DNA of 64,000 nucleotides from the NCBI RefSeq assembly GCF_002933855.1, contig NZ_BFAQ01000042.1, positions 8,911 through 72,910 of the forward strand. The letters are read 5' to 3'. The position numbers were made by a program, and so were the translations under genes. Shown here piece after piece: positions 26,520-35,887 of this stretch (within the stretch, counting starts at the first letter, position 1; every line of letters begins with the position of its first letter). This stretch comes from Vibrio penaeicida (lineage in GTDB: Bacteria > Pseudomonadota > Gammaproteobacteria > Enterobacterales > Vibrionaceae). Below the pieces are notes generated by a model that was given only the letters and a program-made list of their open reading frames with translations, searched no databases and was not told where the DNA came from.

Positions 26520-28508
26520 TTAGCTTTCTCTAGATGTATCAATTCCCACGGCATCCCATACTAGCTCTGCCAAATCCTGAACAACGATTTGTTCTTCCAC
26601 ACCCAATGCCTGAACGGCTGCGCTGTACATCACCACATCTTTCGGACAAGACACGACAAACCGATCGACCTTCCCTAGCGACAAGGCTTCGCGAATTCGG
26701 CTTTCACTCGGTCGTTCTTTAAAGTGGGCATCGTCCATAAAAATTCGCCCACCACCTGCACCGCAGCAGAAGCTGTTCTCTCGATTTCTCGGCATTTCGT
26801 GGAGTTCATGCCCCAGCGCCTGAATCAATGTTCTTGGCACATCAAACCCATCGTTATATCGGCCGAGATAGCAGGGATCGTGATAAGTCACCTGATGTGA
26901 TGTGCTTTTATCGACCGTCAATTTCCCTTGCCGAATCAGCTCCAGCAACAGCTCGGAATAATGGAGCACATCGTAATTCGCGCCCAAAGCGGGATACTCT
27001 GATTTCAGTGCGTTCAGGCTGTGTGGGTCTGTTGTCATAATTCGATTGAAATCGCACGCGTCTAATTGGTCTATATTGTGCTGTGCCAGCAATTCAAATA
27101 AGCCTTCGTCGCCTGCTCGCCGAACATCATTACCGCTGTTTCGTTCTCCATCGTATAGAATGCCAACATCAACACCGGCTTGTTGCAGCAGACGTGCAAC
27201 CAATAAAGATAATTTTTGAGCTCTTGCATCAAAACTGGCGAAGTCGCCAACAAACCAGAGAATATCAACCGGTTCCTTGCGGGCATCCTTGAGTTTTGGT
27301 TTCAATCCTTTAGTCCAACGCGCTCGCTGTTTAGCAGGTTTTCCAAATGAATTCCCGTGAGATTGAAAACTGGTGAGAGACGTTTGAAGCATGGGTTCTA
27401 CATCCCCGGCTTCTACCATGGTGCGGCGCAACGATACGATCTTCGGCACATGCTCAATTCTTACTGGACACGCCTGCATACAAGCTCGGCATGTGGTGCA
27501 AGACCACAAGGTTTCCGTCGCAATAACACCACCAACAATGGGTACACTTGCCTCTGGCTGAGTGTTCGCTTCAAGCAACCCTTCACGTAAATCCATGATC
27601 AATTTTTTAGGGCTTAGCGATGTACCTGCTGCGTGAGCAGGGCATACCTCCTGACAACGACCACACTCAGTACACGACAAAGTATCGAGTAGATCTTTCC
27701 ATGAAAAATCATCAAATGTCTGAACAACTGTCGCTCCACCCTCAGCGCTTTCTCCAGTATCTGGCGAACGTAGTTGCCCCTTAGGTTCAAGTGGGCGAAA
27801 GAAAATATTGGGTCCCGCGGTAAACATATGACGATGCTTTGACCCGGGTATGTAAATCAGGAAGCCCAAAATCACCAGAATATGAAGCCAGTAGAAAATC
27901 CCTGCGGCGATACTCCCTGCTTCAGGTGTCATCCCAAATGCTCGTAACCCATAAGCCATCATGCTTGAAATTGGACGGAAGTCATGACTAGATGCCTGTG
28001 AAGCGACGATGGAAGCTGAGAACTCTAAAATCATGGTGAGAACAATGCCTATCACCAAACAGTAGATGAGCACCGCATCTTTCTGGTTTGAACCTTCAAA
28101 CCGCTCTGGTTTTAAAACCAATCGCTGCCAGGCAGCCAAACCAACACCAATCAATATGATGACAGTAAACCATTCCTGAAGCAGTGCAATCCACGTCTCA
28201 CCGCCATATGGCGTTAGGCTGAATCCCGGGAATAAACCCGATCCGAACGCCTGAATAATTGCGGTGAAAAGTACGATAAAACTGCTGAATATCATCAAGT
28301 GCAACACGCCTGAATAGCGTTTTTTTAGCAAGCGTTTGTGCGTGCCTACATCCCCAAACACACCTTTCAGCCGTTCACTTATACGGTCAAATCGCTCGAT
28401 CGACCTAGCCTTTTTCAGCGTTCTCAGTCTTTGCCAAAAGCGCCATAGTGTAATGGCAAATGCTAATAGCGTGATAACCCAGAGAAGAAGTGTTTGCATT
28501 GATGACAT
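26520..28508 (-). CDS. Membrane Fe-S oxidoreductase (HdrD-like, ETF:quinone oxidoreductase role)
   Basis: 662 residues. An N-terminal membrane domain has about five segments (5-22, 70-90, 112-130, 147-168, 203-221), with histidines H70 and H209 that could bind haem. Next come two 4Fe-4S motifs, C279-C282-C285-C289 and C337-C340-C343-C347. The C-terminal part holds a CCG-type domain (HDPCYLG and SFCCGAGGG). Such proteins, found beside etfBA, are thought to take electrons from ETF to quinone. A classical ETF:quinone oxidoreductase gene is absent here. It lies 5 bp after etfA in the same operon. Confidence 0.88.
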   Translation of the reverse strand: MSSMQTLLLWVITLLAFAITLWRFWQRLRTLKKARSIERFDRISERLKGVFGDVGTHKRLLKKRYSGVLHLMIFSSFIVLFTAIIQAFGSGLFPGFSLTPYGGETWIALLQEWFTVIILIGVGLAAWQRLVLKPERFEGSNQKDAVLIYCLVIGIVLTMILEFSASIVASQASSHDFRPISSMMAYGLRAFGMTPEAGSIAAGIFYWLHILVILGFLIYIPGSKHRHMFTAGPNIFFRPLEPKGQLRSPDTGESAEGGATVVQTFDDFSWKDLLDTLSCTECGRCQEVCPAHAAGTSLSPKKLIMDLREGLLEANTQPEASVPIVGGVIATETLWSCTTCRACMQACPVRIEHVPKIVSLRRTMVEAGDVEPMLQTSLTSFQSHGNSFGKPAKQRARWTKGLKPKLKDARKEPVDILWFVGDFASFDARAQKLSLLVARLLQQAGVDVGILYDGERNSGNDVRRAGDEGLFELLAQHNIDQLDACDFNRIMTTDPHSLNALKSEYPALGANYDVLHYSELLLELIRQGKLTVDKSTSHQVTYHDPCYLGRYNDGFDVPRTLIQALGHELHEMPRNRENSFCCGAGGGRIFMDDAHFKERPSESRIREALSLGKVDRFVVSCPKDVVMYSAAVQALGVEEQIVVQDLAELVWDAVGIDTSRES

Positions 28509-28513
28509 TGCCG

Positions 28514-29470
28514 TTACCCCCCAGCTTTGATTCGCTCGGTTAGTGCGGGTAGAACATTAAACATGTCACAAACTGCACCATAATGGGCTTTATTAAAGAT
28601 CGGGGCTTGTTCATCCGAATTTAGTGCAATGATCAAATCCGATTCCTGCATGCCCTCAAGATGTTCCGGAGCTCCGGATACGCCCGCCATCAAATACAAT
28701 TTCGGCTTTACTTTTGTTCCCGATTTCCCGACTTGATGTGCTTTGGGTAACCAGCCCGCATCGATAACAGGACGCGATCCACCCACTTCTGCTTCCAATG
28801 CTTCAGCTAACGCCTCTACAATGGGCAGCTTTTCCTTTCCACCTAAGGCACGACCCACACAGACAATCCGATCTGCCTTAGTCAGATCAACGCCATCACT
28901 ATCCGGTTGAAGCATTCCAACAAACTCAATACCTGTGTTCCCTAAACCAGTAACGTCAAAAGCGATAATTTCCGGTGGTGAGCCTGCTTCCAACTCATAT
29001 TTGACAGCTCCGGGCATGACGGTCACAACAGCAGGCAACGAGACATGGTTTCGAGCAAGCACTTTGCCGCCATAAACCTGTGAAGTCACCTTAAGCGCAT
29101 CGCCATCAATCACCATATCAAGAGCGTAGGCAACCAAAGGGATTGCCTGTGCATAAGCAACTCCACCAGCCAAATCGACGCCAGCGGTGCTGTAGCTCAT
29201 GAGGACTAAATCAGGCTGAACATGCTCTACGGCTTGATTCAAACACACCAACACCTCACCGGACAGATAGTTGTTAAATAGATCATGCTCAACAGCTAAC
29301 AATCGCGATACTCCTTGAAGTTGTGTTGAAATGTGATTGATCGCATCTCTGTCTAGAGCACACACCAGCGCGGTGACTTCAAGGTTCAATTGAGACGCCA
29401 TTTGAATCAATTCCAATGAGGAATCCGCAACTCGCCCTGAATCGTGTTCGATTAGAATTAAACTCTGCAT
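28514..29470 (-). CDS. etfA: Electron transfer flavoprotein, alpha subunit
   Basis: 318 residues. The C-terminal FAD-binding domain is characteristic: CVGRALGGKE, GSRPVIDAGWLPKAHQVG, LYLMAGVSGAPEHLEGM and ALNSDEQAPIF. It overlaps etfB by one base. It would accept electrons from a dehydrogenase and pass them to the Fe-S protein encoded just downstream. There is no acyl-CoA dehydrogenase gene in this operon, so the donor may be the GMC oxidoreductase or an enzyme coded elsewhere. Confidence 0.93.
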   Translation of the reverse strand: MQSLILIEHDSGRVADSSLELIQMASQLNLEVTALVCALDRDAINHISTQLQGVSRLLAVEHDLFNNYLSGEVLVCLNQAVEHVQPDLVLMSYSTAGVDLAGGVAYAQAIPLVAYALDMVIDGDALKVTSQVYGGKVLARNHVSLPAVVTVMPGAVKYELEAGSPPEIIAFDVTGLGNTGIEFVGMLQPDSDGVDLTKADRIVCVGRALGGKEKLPIVEALAEALEAEVGGSRPVIDAGWLPKAHQVGKSGTKVKPKLYLMAGVSGAPEHLEGMQESDLIIALNSDEQAPIFNKAHYGAVCDMFNVLPALTERIKAGG

Positions 29471-30240
29471 CAGACAAATCCTTTTTCCTTCAACAATTGA
29501 TATAGCTGCTCTGAGACCTCTTCAGGTTCCCCTTCAAGCATCTCCGCACCGTCTTCCAGATCGGGCAACGCGAGTTGCGCGTTATTGGAGGCATCATCAG
29601 GTAGTTCCAAATCCAACGCTAAGTCTGGCACCTCAACTTTAAGTAGATCCCTCAGGCGGCTTCCTGAAACAAATCTTGGGGGCTGAGTAGCAGCTTGAAC
29701 ACCAATGACGGCTGGGGTTGTCAGGCTCAGAAGTGCCGCACGACCACCGGAGTATTCTTGTCGGACGATGACCTTGTTTTCGTCAATACGTACGTCAGAA
29801 ACGGCACTGACCTGAGACCACGCTAGGTGCGCTGCCAAATGCGGAGCCAGTTCGCCATACACGTCGTCCGTCGAAAGAACGCCAACCATGACGATATCTG
29901 GCTTAACCTCCTGAATGGCTTCCGCGTAGGCAGAAGCAACTCGCTGGGATGAACGACTCTCTTCTTCATCAATGTCCACGGGAATTTGGTAGACGGCATC
30001 TGCATCTCTTGCCAATGCTGTTTTGAGCATTCGGTTACTGCCTTCATCTTCCAATGCAATGGCTGTTACATGAGCGCCATAGGATTCCTTGAGCAGGACA
30101 GCCTGTTCAAGTGCCTGATCATCGAATGGGTTTAAATCCAATCCGATCCACTCTCTATCAATATCACGCTCATCCTCAGTCAGTTCGATTTCTTCCGAAA
30201 GGACTGGGTTGAGCCTTAAAATGACCGCAATTTTCATCAT
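29470..30240 (-). CDS. etfB: Electron transfer flavoprotein, beta subunit
   Basis: 256 residues. The conserved ETF-beta layout is present: MKIAVILRLNPVLSEEIEL start, DDQALEQAVLLKE, and SGGRAALLSLTTPAVIGVQ near residue 170-190. It pairs with EtfA, one base downstream. Its start overlaps the small GMC-partner gene by 4 bp, which ties the electron carrier to the GMC unit at the level of translation. Confidence 0.92.
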   Translation of the reverse strand: MMKIAVILRLNPVLSEEIELTEDERDIDREWIGLDLNPFDDQALEQAVLLKESYGAHVTAIALEDEGSNRMLKTALARDADAVYQIPVDIDEEESRSSQRVASAYAEAIQEVKPDIVMVGVLSTDDVYGELAPHLAAHLAWSQVSAVSDVRIDENKVIVRQEYSGGRAALLSLTTPAVIGVQAATQPPRFVSGSRLRDLLKVEVPDLALDLELPDDASNNAQLALPDLEDGAEMLEGEPEEVSEQLYQLLKEKGFV

Positions 30241-30689
30241 TCCTCCTTCTGAGTTTCTACTGAAGGTGTTGGTCGATAAATGGAACCGCGTCTTGCCACT
30301 CGGGCCAGCATGCCATTGGTCATGTACTCTGGTGTTTCGTGAGGATCATAGGGCGCTGGCTCTTGCCCGGGATAACCAATGATTTCTCTGACTCGCTCAG
30401 ACAGTAAATACCCACCAGATACCACATTGGTTATGGCATCAAAGGCGCGTCGATCTTCAGTGCAAAGGGAATTCATCGCTTCGGATGTGTCTTTCCCATC
30501 CACAAAATGAACACCGCGCATAAAATCGGGAATGAGATCCGGTCGAACGGAGAACACCTTATCGAGTATCTCCTTGTGAACGCCCACATCTGACGCCGCA
30601 GGTTTTTCACCGTATTCTGGGATAAGGAAATCGGCAATTTTGGCGACGGTCTGCCGGATTTCGTCAGTCAGTTGATTTGCTCCAGACAT
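30237..30689 (-). CDS. Small GMC-partner protein (gluconate 2-dehydrogenase subunit 3-like), no Tat signal
   Basis: 150 residues resembling subunit 3 of membrane gluconate dehydrogenases (IADFLIPEYGEKPAASDVGV, then a helical middle and EIIGYPGQEPAP). The typical family member carries a twin-arginine signal that exports it with its flavoprotein. Here the N-terminus (MSGANQLTDEI) has none, so the pair should stay in the cytosol. It shares a base with the GMC gene stop and overlaps etfB, so all three are translationally coupled. Confidence 0.8.
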   Translation of the reverse strand: MSGANQLTDEIRQTVAKIADFLIPEYGEKPAASDVGVHKEILDKVFSVRPDLIPDFMRGVHFVDGKDTSEAMNSLCTEDRRAFDAITNVVSGGYLLSERVREIIGYPGQEPAPYDPHETPEYMTNGMLARVARRGSIYRPTPSVETQKEE

Positions 30690-32338
30690 TATGAAACCTC
30701 CACATTTCTTGCTTCACGGATAATATGCATGGTCTGACGGTGCGCTACCGCCATAATAGTTGCTGTTGGGTTAACTCCCCCAGATGTTGGGAAAGTACTG
30801 CCATCAAAGATGAACAAGTTTGGCACGTCATGAGCCTGCCCCCACTGATTCACGACGGCATTCTCGCGTTCATTCCCCATTTTTGCTGTACCCAATAGAT
30901 GCCAACCAGATTCGCGCATTTGTGGACAAACCTGTGTTTCAATGGCTCCCGCTGCCACAAGTGCTTCTTCGGCTCGTGCGTTGTGAAAATCCAGCAGTTT
31001 CCTTGAGTTATCCGATGTTTTGTACACAAGTTTTGGCGCTGGAATACCATCAGAGTCTGTCAAATCACTGTCAAGGGTGACCTGATTCGACTCTTCTGGG
31101 AGATCTTCACCGATAATGGCGTACAGCCCTGTTCGTCCAAATCGGCGTTCGATCATGTCGTGCCAGTTGTTACCCCAAGCGTCTTCAACTTTTCCGCCAT
31201 CTTTAAAGACTTCAGATCCAACAAAGCCTTTAGCACTCAACGGACCACCGCCAGACATACCGCCCCATTTGGCACCACGAACAAAACCACGGCTCTCGTC
31301 GGTTTCATAGAATTCAAACGAATCGATCAACATGCCAGATGGACCTTGCCAACTTTGCAAGTCATCAGGGAAATGCCCCATGACCAGTCCGAATGGGTGC
31401 ATCATTAGGCGTTTGCCCACCAGACCTGAATTGTTCGCCAATCCATTAGGGAATGTTTTGGATTTTGAATTGAGCAGAATGCGAGGCGTACCAATGGTAT
31501 TTGCGCATAGAATCACGACTTTTCCTCGCTGACGACGCTCACGCCCATTCTTGTCGATGTAAATGGCACCGGTGACACGCTGTTTGTTATCGTCGTACTC
31601 GATTTCACGCACACGTGCGCCAGAAATGAGTTTCAGCCCACCTCTTATCGCTTCTGGGAAAAGTGCAAGATCCGGCGACCATTTTGCTTTTTCATTACAG
31701 CCGAACATGCAGGTCCCGCGTCTTGCACAAGGATTAAGCCCATTGTAAGGCACCGACGGAATCGCATTGGAACCCGGCCACCAATGCCAGCCAAGCTTGT
31801 CCAAGCCTTGCGCTAATCGATTTCCGACTTTGCCAATGGGTATGTTGGGTGTCGGATAGCCAGACTGAGGAGGATACGCAGGGTTGCCTCCTGTTCCAGA
31901 CAAACCAACATCATGTTCAACAGCAAGCAAGTGTGGCAACAAGTCTTCGTAGCTGAATGGCCAATCATCAGCAACACCATCTAATGTCCGTACTTTGAAA
32001 TCAGATGGAAGAAAAGGCACCCAGTGTCCAGCCCAAATGGTTCCGCTTCCCCCAACGGCTGACGCCATCAAAGGTTCGATGTCACTTTCTGATGTGTTGA
32101 TTGGGTAGTCACGTTCGCGGTCACGAACATTGGGAGCGGGATGCCATTGCTTACCTCCAGCTAATTCAAATTCAGGCTTGTCGCCAGGATAGTCTCTCGG
32201 ATCCACCCAGTCACCCTGCTCCAATGTAACAACAGACATCCCTGCTTTTACTAGGTATCTTGCTGCCACAGAACCAGACGGTCCGGAGCCGATAATGACC
32301 ACATCAGCGATTTCAGATTCTTTGACTCGTTTGCTCAT
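30689..32338 (-). CDS. GMC-family FAD-dependent alcohol dehydrogenase
   Basis: 549 residues. Dinucleotide-binding motif VVIIGSGPSGSVAAR at about 13-27; GGSGTIWAGHWVP near residue 100; cysteine cluster in NPCARRGTCMFGC; C-terminal catalytic region GWHLLGTAKMG with the histidine and VNPTATIMA with the asparagine. No signal peptide, so cytosolic. It should oxidise a primary or secondary alcohol. Its partner is the subunit-3-like protein encoded next, and electrons may pass to EtfAB because the genes are coupled. The substrate is probably what the Liv-type importer brings in. Confidence 0.9.
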   Translation of the reverse strand: MSKRVKESEIADVVIIGSGPSGSVAARYLVKAGMSVVTLEQGDWVDPRDYPGDKPEFELAGGKQWHPAPNVRDRERDYPINTSESDIEPLMASAVGGSGTIWAGHWVPFLPSDFKVRTLDGVADDWPFSYEDLLPHLLAVEHDVGLSGTGGNPAYPPQSGYPTPNIPIGKVGNRLAQGLDKLGWHWWPGSNAIPSVPYNGLNPCARRGTCMFGCNEKAKWSPDLALFPEAIRGGLKLISGARVREIEYDDNKQRVTGAIYIDKNGRERRQRGKVVILCANTIGTPRILLNSKSKTFPNGLANNSGLVGKRLMMHPFGLVMGHFPDDLQSWQGPSGMLIDSFEFYETDESRGFVRGAKWGGMSGGGPLSAKGFVGSEVFKDGGKVEDAWGNNWHDMIERRFGRTGLYAIIGEDLPEESNQVTLDSDLTDSDGIPAPKLVYKTSDNSRKLLDFHNARAEEALVAAGAIETQVCPQMRESGWHLLGTAKMGNERENAVVNQWGQAHDVPNLFIFDGSTFPTSGGVNPTATIMAVAHRQTMHIIREARNVEVS

Positions 32339-32423
32339 GTCTTTCCATCCTTACAGTGTTCAGCAAAGGCAGTGATTTATCACCGCGCTGCGCTGTTCTA
32401 TGCTTTATTGATGCGTTGTTTTT

Positions 32424-32513
32424 TAATTCATTGCTTCTAGTTCTAATCCATTTTTTGTATCTAATTCATTTTCTATATCTAGTTCACTTTCTACATCTAA
32501 CTCATTGTCTTAA
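32424..32513 (-). repeat. 18-bp tandem repeat downstream of livF stop (ghost C-terminal extension)
   Basis: Four units at 32442-32459, 32460-32477, 32478-32495 and 32496-32513 (form TCTAATTCATTTTCTATA and variants), with a partial copy before them. Read on the minus strand in the livF frame, just past its TAA, they encode NELDVE, SELDIE, NELDTK and so on up to a second TAA. Base differences keep the codon pattern, which suggests that it was once translated. The rest of the 171-bp gap to the GMC gene shows nothing else. Confidence 0.8.
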
Positions 32514-33313
32514 TGAACTTCTTCTGGCGCATAACCTTCTTCCGGTGCGTTACCTAAGTAGATTTGGTGTAAATCATCCCTTTGCGCGAGATCTTGAGCA
32601 CTGCCTGAAAGCACAACTTTGCCACTGTCGATCACGTACGCACGATGTGCATATTTAAGTGATTGACGTATGTTCTGTTCCGCAACAAGAAAAGACATGC
32701 CTTCTTCCTTGTTGAGAGATGCAATGATAGAAAAAATTTCCTGAACCAAAATAGGCGCTAGCCCCATTGAGGGCTCGTCAAGAAGAACCAGATCGGGTCT
32801 AGTCAGTAGGGCTCTGCCAATGGCTAACATCTGTTGCTCGCCTCCAGAACACATACCTGCCTGAGTGGCACGTTTCTCTTTGAGCCTTGGAAACCAGTGA
32901 TAAATGCGTTCCAGATCCGTTTTCACTTGCTGGTTGGATAACTTGTGTAAAAAGGTGCCGCTTTTCAGGTTTTCTTCCACCGTCAGACGAGAAAAGACAT
33001 GCCTTCCTTCAAGTACATGAACAATATTGCGATGTGCCAACCGATGAGCAGCAACACCAATGTTGCTTTCACCTTTAAATTGGATACGCCCTTTGCTGAC
33101 TTTTGCTCGGTCCGCATGTACTAACCCAGAGATCGCTTTTAACGTCGTGCTCTTCCCTGCACCGTTTACGCCTAAAACAGTCACAATTTCGCCGCGATTC
33201 ACGGTAAGAGAAACATCCGAAACGGCGAGTACGGATTCGTCATAAATGACTTCAATCTGGTCAACAACAAGCAGTTCTTGACTCGCTTCATTTCCATTCT
33301 GTTGACGATTCAT
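32510..33313 (-). CDS. livF: Branched-chain-type ABC transporter ATPase LivF
   Basis: 267 residues from ATG 33313, chosen because GGAGG lies five bases upstream; the longer frame to 33385 adds an unrelated tail. Walker A VLGVNGAGKSTTLK, signature CSGGEQQMLAIGRAL, Walker B LVLLDEPSMGL. One of two ATPases of the HAAT-type importer. The C-terminus is acidic (NAPEEGYAPEEVH) and beyond the stop the frame continues as an acidic hexapeptide repeat. The gene is separated from livG by the binding protein and permeases, an order G-H-M-K-F. Confidence 0.9.
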   Translation of the reverse strand: MNRQQNGNEASQELLVVDQIEVIYDESVLAVSDVSLTVNRGEIVTVLGVNGAGKSTTLKAISGLVHADRAKVSKGRIQFKGESNIGVAAHRLAHRNIVHVLEGRHVFSRLTVEENLKSGTFLHKLSNQQVKTDLERIYHWFPRLKEKRATQAGMCSGGEQQMLAIGRALLTRPDLVLLDEPSMGLAPILVQEIFSIIASLNKEEGMSFLVAEQNIRQSLKYAHRAYVIDSGKVVLSGSAQDLAQRDDLHQIYLGNAPEEGYAPEEVH

Positions 33314-33394
33314 GCATCCTCCCTGAATACTAGAGTTCGAACTTATCCATCGGAGTGGCGGGTAAGACGAAGCGCTCACCCACACTCCTAGCCT

Positions 33395-34735
33395 TTAAGG
33401 GTTGTTTGGATCCCTAGGTGTAATTCCCTGCTCCTTCGCAAACGCGGCAGACTTTTCTGCAATGAGCGGGGCAATAAGCGATTGGTCTCCCTTAATCCAG
33501 TCAGTGATGAGCTTGAAACTGGTTCCATCCCACTCCTGAATACGCGCAGCACCACCGCCTTCATGATCACTAGGCGTTACTTTCAACTCTTGCAGTAAAC
33601 CAACCATGCCAAGCTCTTCAAGGCGCTGGTTGTCAATCTCCATGTTTTCAAGCCCCCAACGCATCTCCTCACCATTGATAGGTCGGTTTCCGAACTTGGT
33701 CATCGCCGTTCGCATCCCTTCTACTGCAAGCGCCGCATTCACCATACCGATGTTGTAGTACACGGTACCGAAGCCCCTCAGATCTTTGAGGTCTGTTTTA
33801 TCGGTGTTGATGATCTCTTTACGAAGTCGTTTATGGATTTCAAAGTCTGTACCACCTGGGTAAGGCGCTAACGCTTTATAACCAATGGCTGCGGTACCCG
33901 CTGGAATCATGTCCGTTTCAGAGCCCGCCCAGACATCGCCTATCATTTTGTTAATATCGATGCCAAATCGCTTAGCGGTCTTGATACCGACAGGGGTCAT
34001 GACCCCCCAAGTGCGCAGTACAACCCAGTCCGGGCGAATTCCGCGAACCTGACGCCATATTGCAGACTGCTCACTACCGGGGTGTGCGACTGGGATTTGT
34101 ATATTTTCAAACCCGTACTTTTCAGCCAATTTCACCATAATGGGTTGAGACGAACGTCCATACCCTGAATCGTGGTAAACGGTAACGATCTTTTTACCTT
34201 TAAGTGCCTCAAACCCACCTTCTTGCTGGGCAATGTAAGCCATAGCCACATAGCCTTGAGAGTAATAGGTAAACAACAACGGAAACTCGTACGGGAAAAC
34301 TAAGCCGTTTAACGATTCTGGTCGCCCACCTGCAGGGTCAATCAATGGGATTTTGTCTTTTCTGGCGCGTTCTCCAAGTGCATAGGTCGCAGGCGTAGAA
34401 TGGGTCATAAAAAACGGTGTTGGTGATCCGCCCTTGCCATCTTTTATCCGCTCGTATACTTCAACTGCACGATCGGGGCTGTATTCTGTCTCAAACTCTT
34501 CGACGTTCAGCTTCACCCCATTTATGCCACCTTCCACTTCATTGATGTACGTGAAGTAGTCGATCTCCCCTGCAAACCAAGGGGCGCCACTTGAGGCATA
34601 GGGGCCAACTCGATAAGTCGGGAGTGGTATGAATTGGTCTGCTGCGTTCGCAACCGAAGACACAACGGGTGCAAGCAACGAAGACAACGCAATACCGGTG
34701 ACGCAAAGACTCCGTGAAATGTAGTTTTTCATCAT
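33395..34735 (-). CDS. livK: Branched-chain-type ABC transporter substrate-binding protein LivK
   Basis: 446 residues, longer than amino-acid LivK (about 370), closer to binding proteins found in Liv-type clusters beside acyl-CoA ligases. Signal peptide ends ...SSVANA|AD near residue 32. The periplasmic part has KGKKIVTVYHDSGYGRSS, a typical type I binding-protein segment. The substrate is probably not an amino acid, because the operon carries alcohol, aldehyde and acyl-CoA enzymes; this is inference from context. Confidence 0.9.
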   Translation of the reverse strand: MMKNYISRSLCVTGIALSSLLAPVVSSVANAADQFIPLPTYRVGPYASSGAPWFAGEIDYFTYINEVEGGINGVKLNVEEFETEYSPDRAVEVYERIKDGKGGSPTPFFMTHSTPATYALGERARKDKIPLIDPAGGRPESLNGLVFPYEFPLLFTYYSQGYVAMAYIAQQEGGFEALKGKKIVTVYHDSGYGRSSQPIMVKLAEKYGFENIQIPVAHPGSEQSAIWRQVRGIRPDWVVLRTWGVMTPVGIKTAKRFGIDINKMIGDVWAGSETDMIPAGTAAIGYKALAPYPGGTDFEIHKRLRKEIINTDKTDLKDLRGFGTVYYNIGMVNAALAVEGMRTAMTKFGNRPINGEEMRWGLENMEIDNQRLEELGMVGLLQELKVTPSDHEGGGAARIQEWDGTSFKLITDWIKGDQSLIAPLIAEKSAAFAKEQGITPRDPNNP

Positions 34736-34813
34736 ATGCTTCCTTGTTGATGGTAGCCGAATCCGCGGCTACTCAGTCTTTATGAAAAGAAATGCTTAAT
34801 CTTTTCGTTCTGC

Positions 34814-35887
34814 TTAGATTCTGAGTGGCCAGTTCCTTATGCGTGCTGCCAAGTTACTGACCATTCGCGTAATCCCCTCCGGTTCTTTAATCAAAAACCA
34901 GATGATGAGTACACCAAATATGACTTTGTTGAGGTTGGACAAAATGCCTGGGTCGATACTGCCGCCAAGATACGTCTTCACGAAATAATCGATGGAGATT
35001 GGCATTAAGAAGATAAAAGCAGCGCCAATGTAGCAACCGCGAATTGAACTCATGCCACCAATGATGATGATGAACAAAATCTGAAATGAGCGTTCAATCT
35101 GGAAACTTAAAGTACTTGCTGTTCCAAGGAAAATAAAAGCCCATAAAGCGCCAGCGATGCCAAGATAAAAACCACTGACAGCAAAAGCTAACGTTTTGTA
35201 TTTTCTGGCATTGATCCCTATGACTCCTGCGGCTGTGTCCATATCCCGAATCGACATCCAATTTCTTCCAATAGGGCTTTTAACAAGATTACAAGCCCCC
35301 CAAGTAAGGCCGATGATGACGAGAATAGAGAAGTAGTAACGAACCGTAGAGGAATCGTTGATGTCTAGCCCAAACAATTCCATTGGTGGTAAAGATATAG
35401 TGGGTACAGCGCCATAGTTGTAGAACCATGCAACCTGCGTAAACAACCATTCAATAAAAAACTGAAGAGTGAGGCTTGTAACCATGACATAGAAGCCTTT
35501 TAACCTCGAACTCGGCAAACCAAACAGAAAGCCTACGATTGCAGCAACCACCCCACCTAGCAAAATAGCTAATGGTAAAAACAGAATGTTTCCATGTATA
35601 GCAAAGGCATAGGTAGCATAAGCACCGACGGCCATGAAGCCACCGGCACCAAGCGATACTTGCCCCGTGTAACCTGTCAGTAAGTTGAGCCCTATACCTG
35701 CGAGGGCCAGAATCAGTGCAGGTAGCACTACCGCCGAGACCCAATATTCCGACATCACCATAGGAAATATAACGGCAAGCCCAATGATTAAAACAAGGGA
35801 AAGTCGTTGTTTAGGCCTTTTAAACGTACTTGAGGGCAAAAACTTATTGGCGACTTGTACTTGTGCATCCATGCTCGACATTCTCAA
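34814..35887 (-). CDS. livM: Branched-chain-type ABC transporter permease LivM
   Basis: 357 residues with about nine or ten membrane segments and the family segment LLTGYTGQVSLGAGGFMAVGAY is represented (GYTGQVSLGAGGF, about 72-84). The C-terminal INARKYKTLAFAVSGFYLG contains the ATPase-contact helix. Its start overlaps the end of livH by 4 bp. An alternative start a few codons in (MSSMDAQ) is possible. It forms the channel with LivH. Confidence 0.9.
   Translation of the reverse strand: MRMSSMDAQVQVANKFLPSSTFKRPKQRLSLVLIIGLAVIFPMVMSEYWVSAVVLPALILALAGIGLNLLTGYTGQVSLGAGGFMAVGAYATYAFAIHGNILFLPLAILLGGVVAAIVGFLFGLPSSRLKGFYVMVTSLTLQFFIEWLFTQVAWFYNYGAVPTISLPPMELFGLDINDSSTVRYYFSILVIIGLTWGACNLVKSPIGRNWMSIRDMDTAAGVIGINARKYKTLAFAVSGFYLGIAGALWAFIFLGTASTLSFQIERSFQILFIIIIGGMSSIRGCYIGAAFIFLMPISIDYFVKTYLGGSIDPGILSNLNKVIFGVLIIWFLIKEPEGITRMVSNLAARIRNWPLRI

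Noticed and set aside
32356..32658. 100-residue plus-strand frame with LIHFLYLIHFLY repeat
   Set aside because: The hydrophobic repeat is the reverse-strand reading of the acidic LivF-frame repeat, and the frame runs into livF antisense; the minus-strand frame explains it better.
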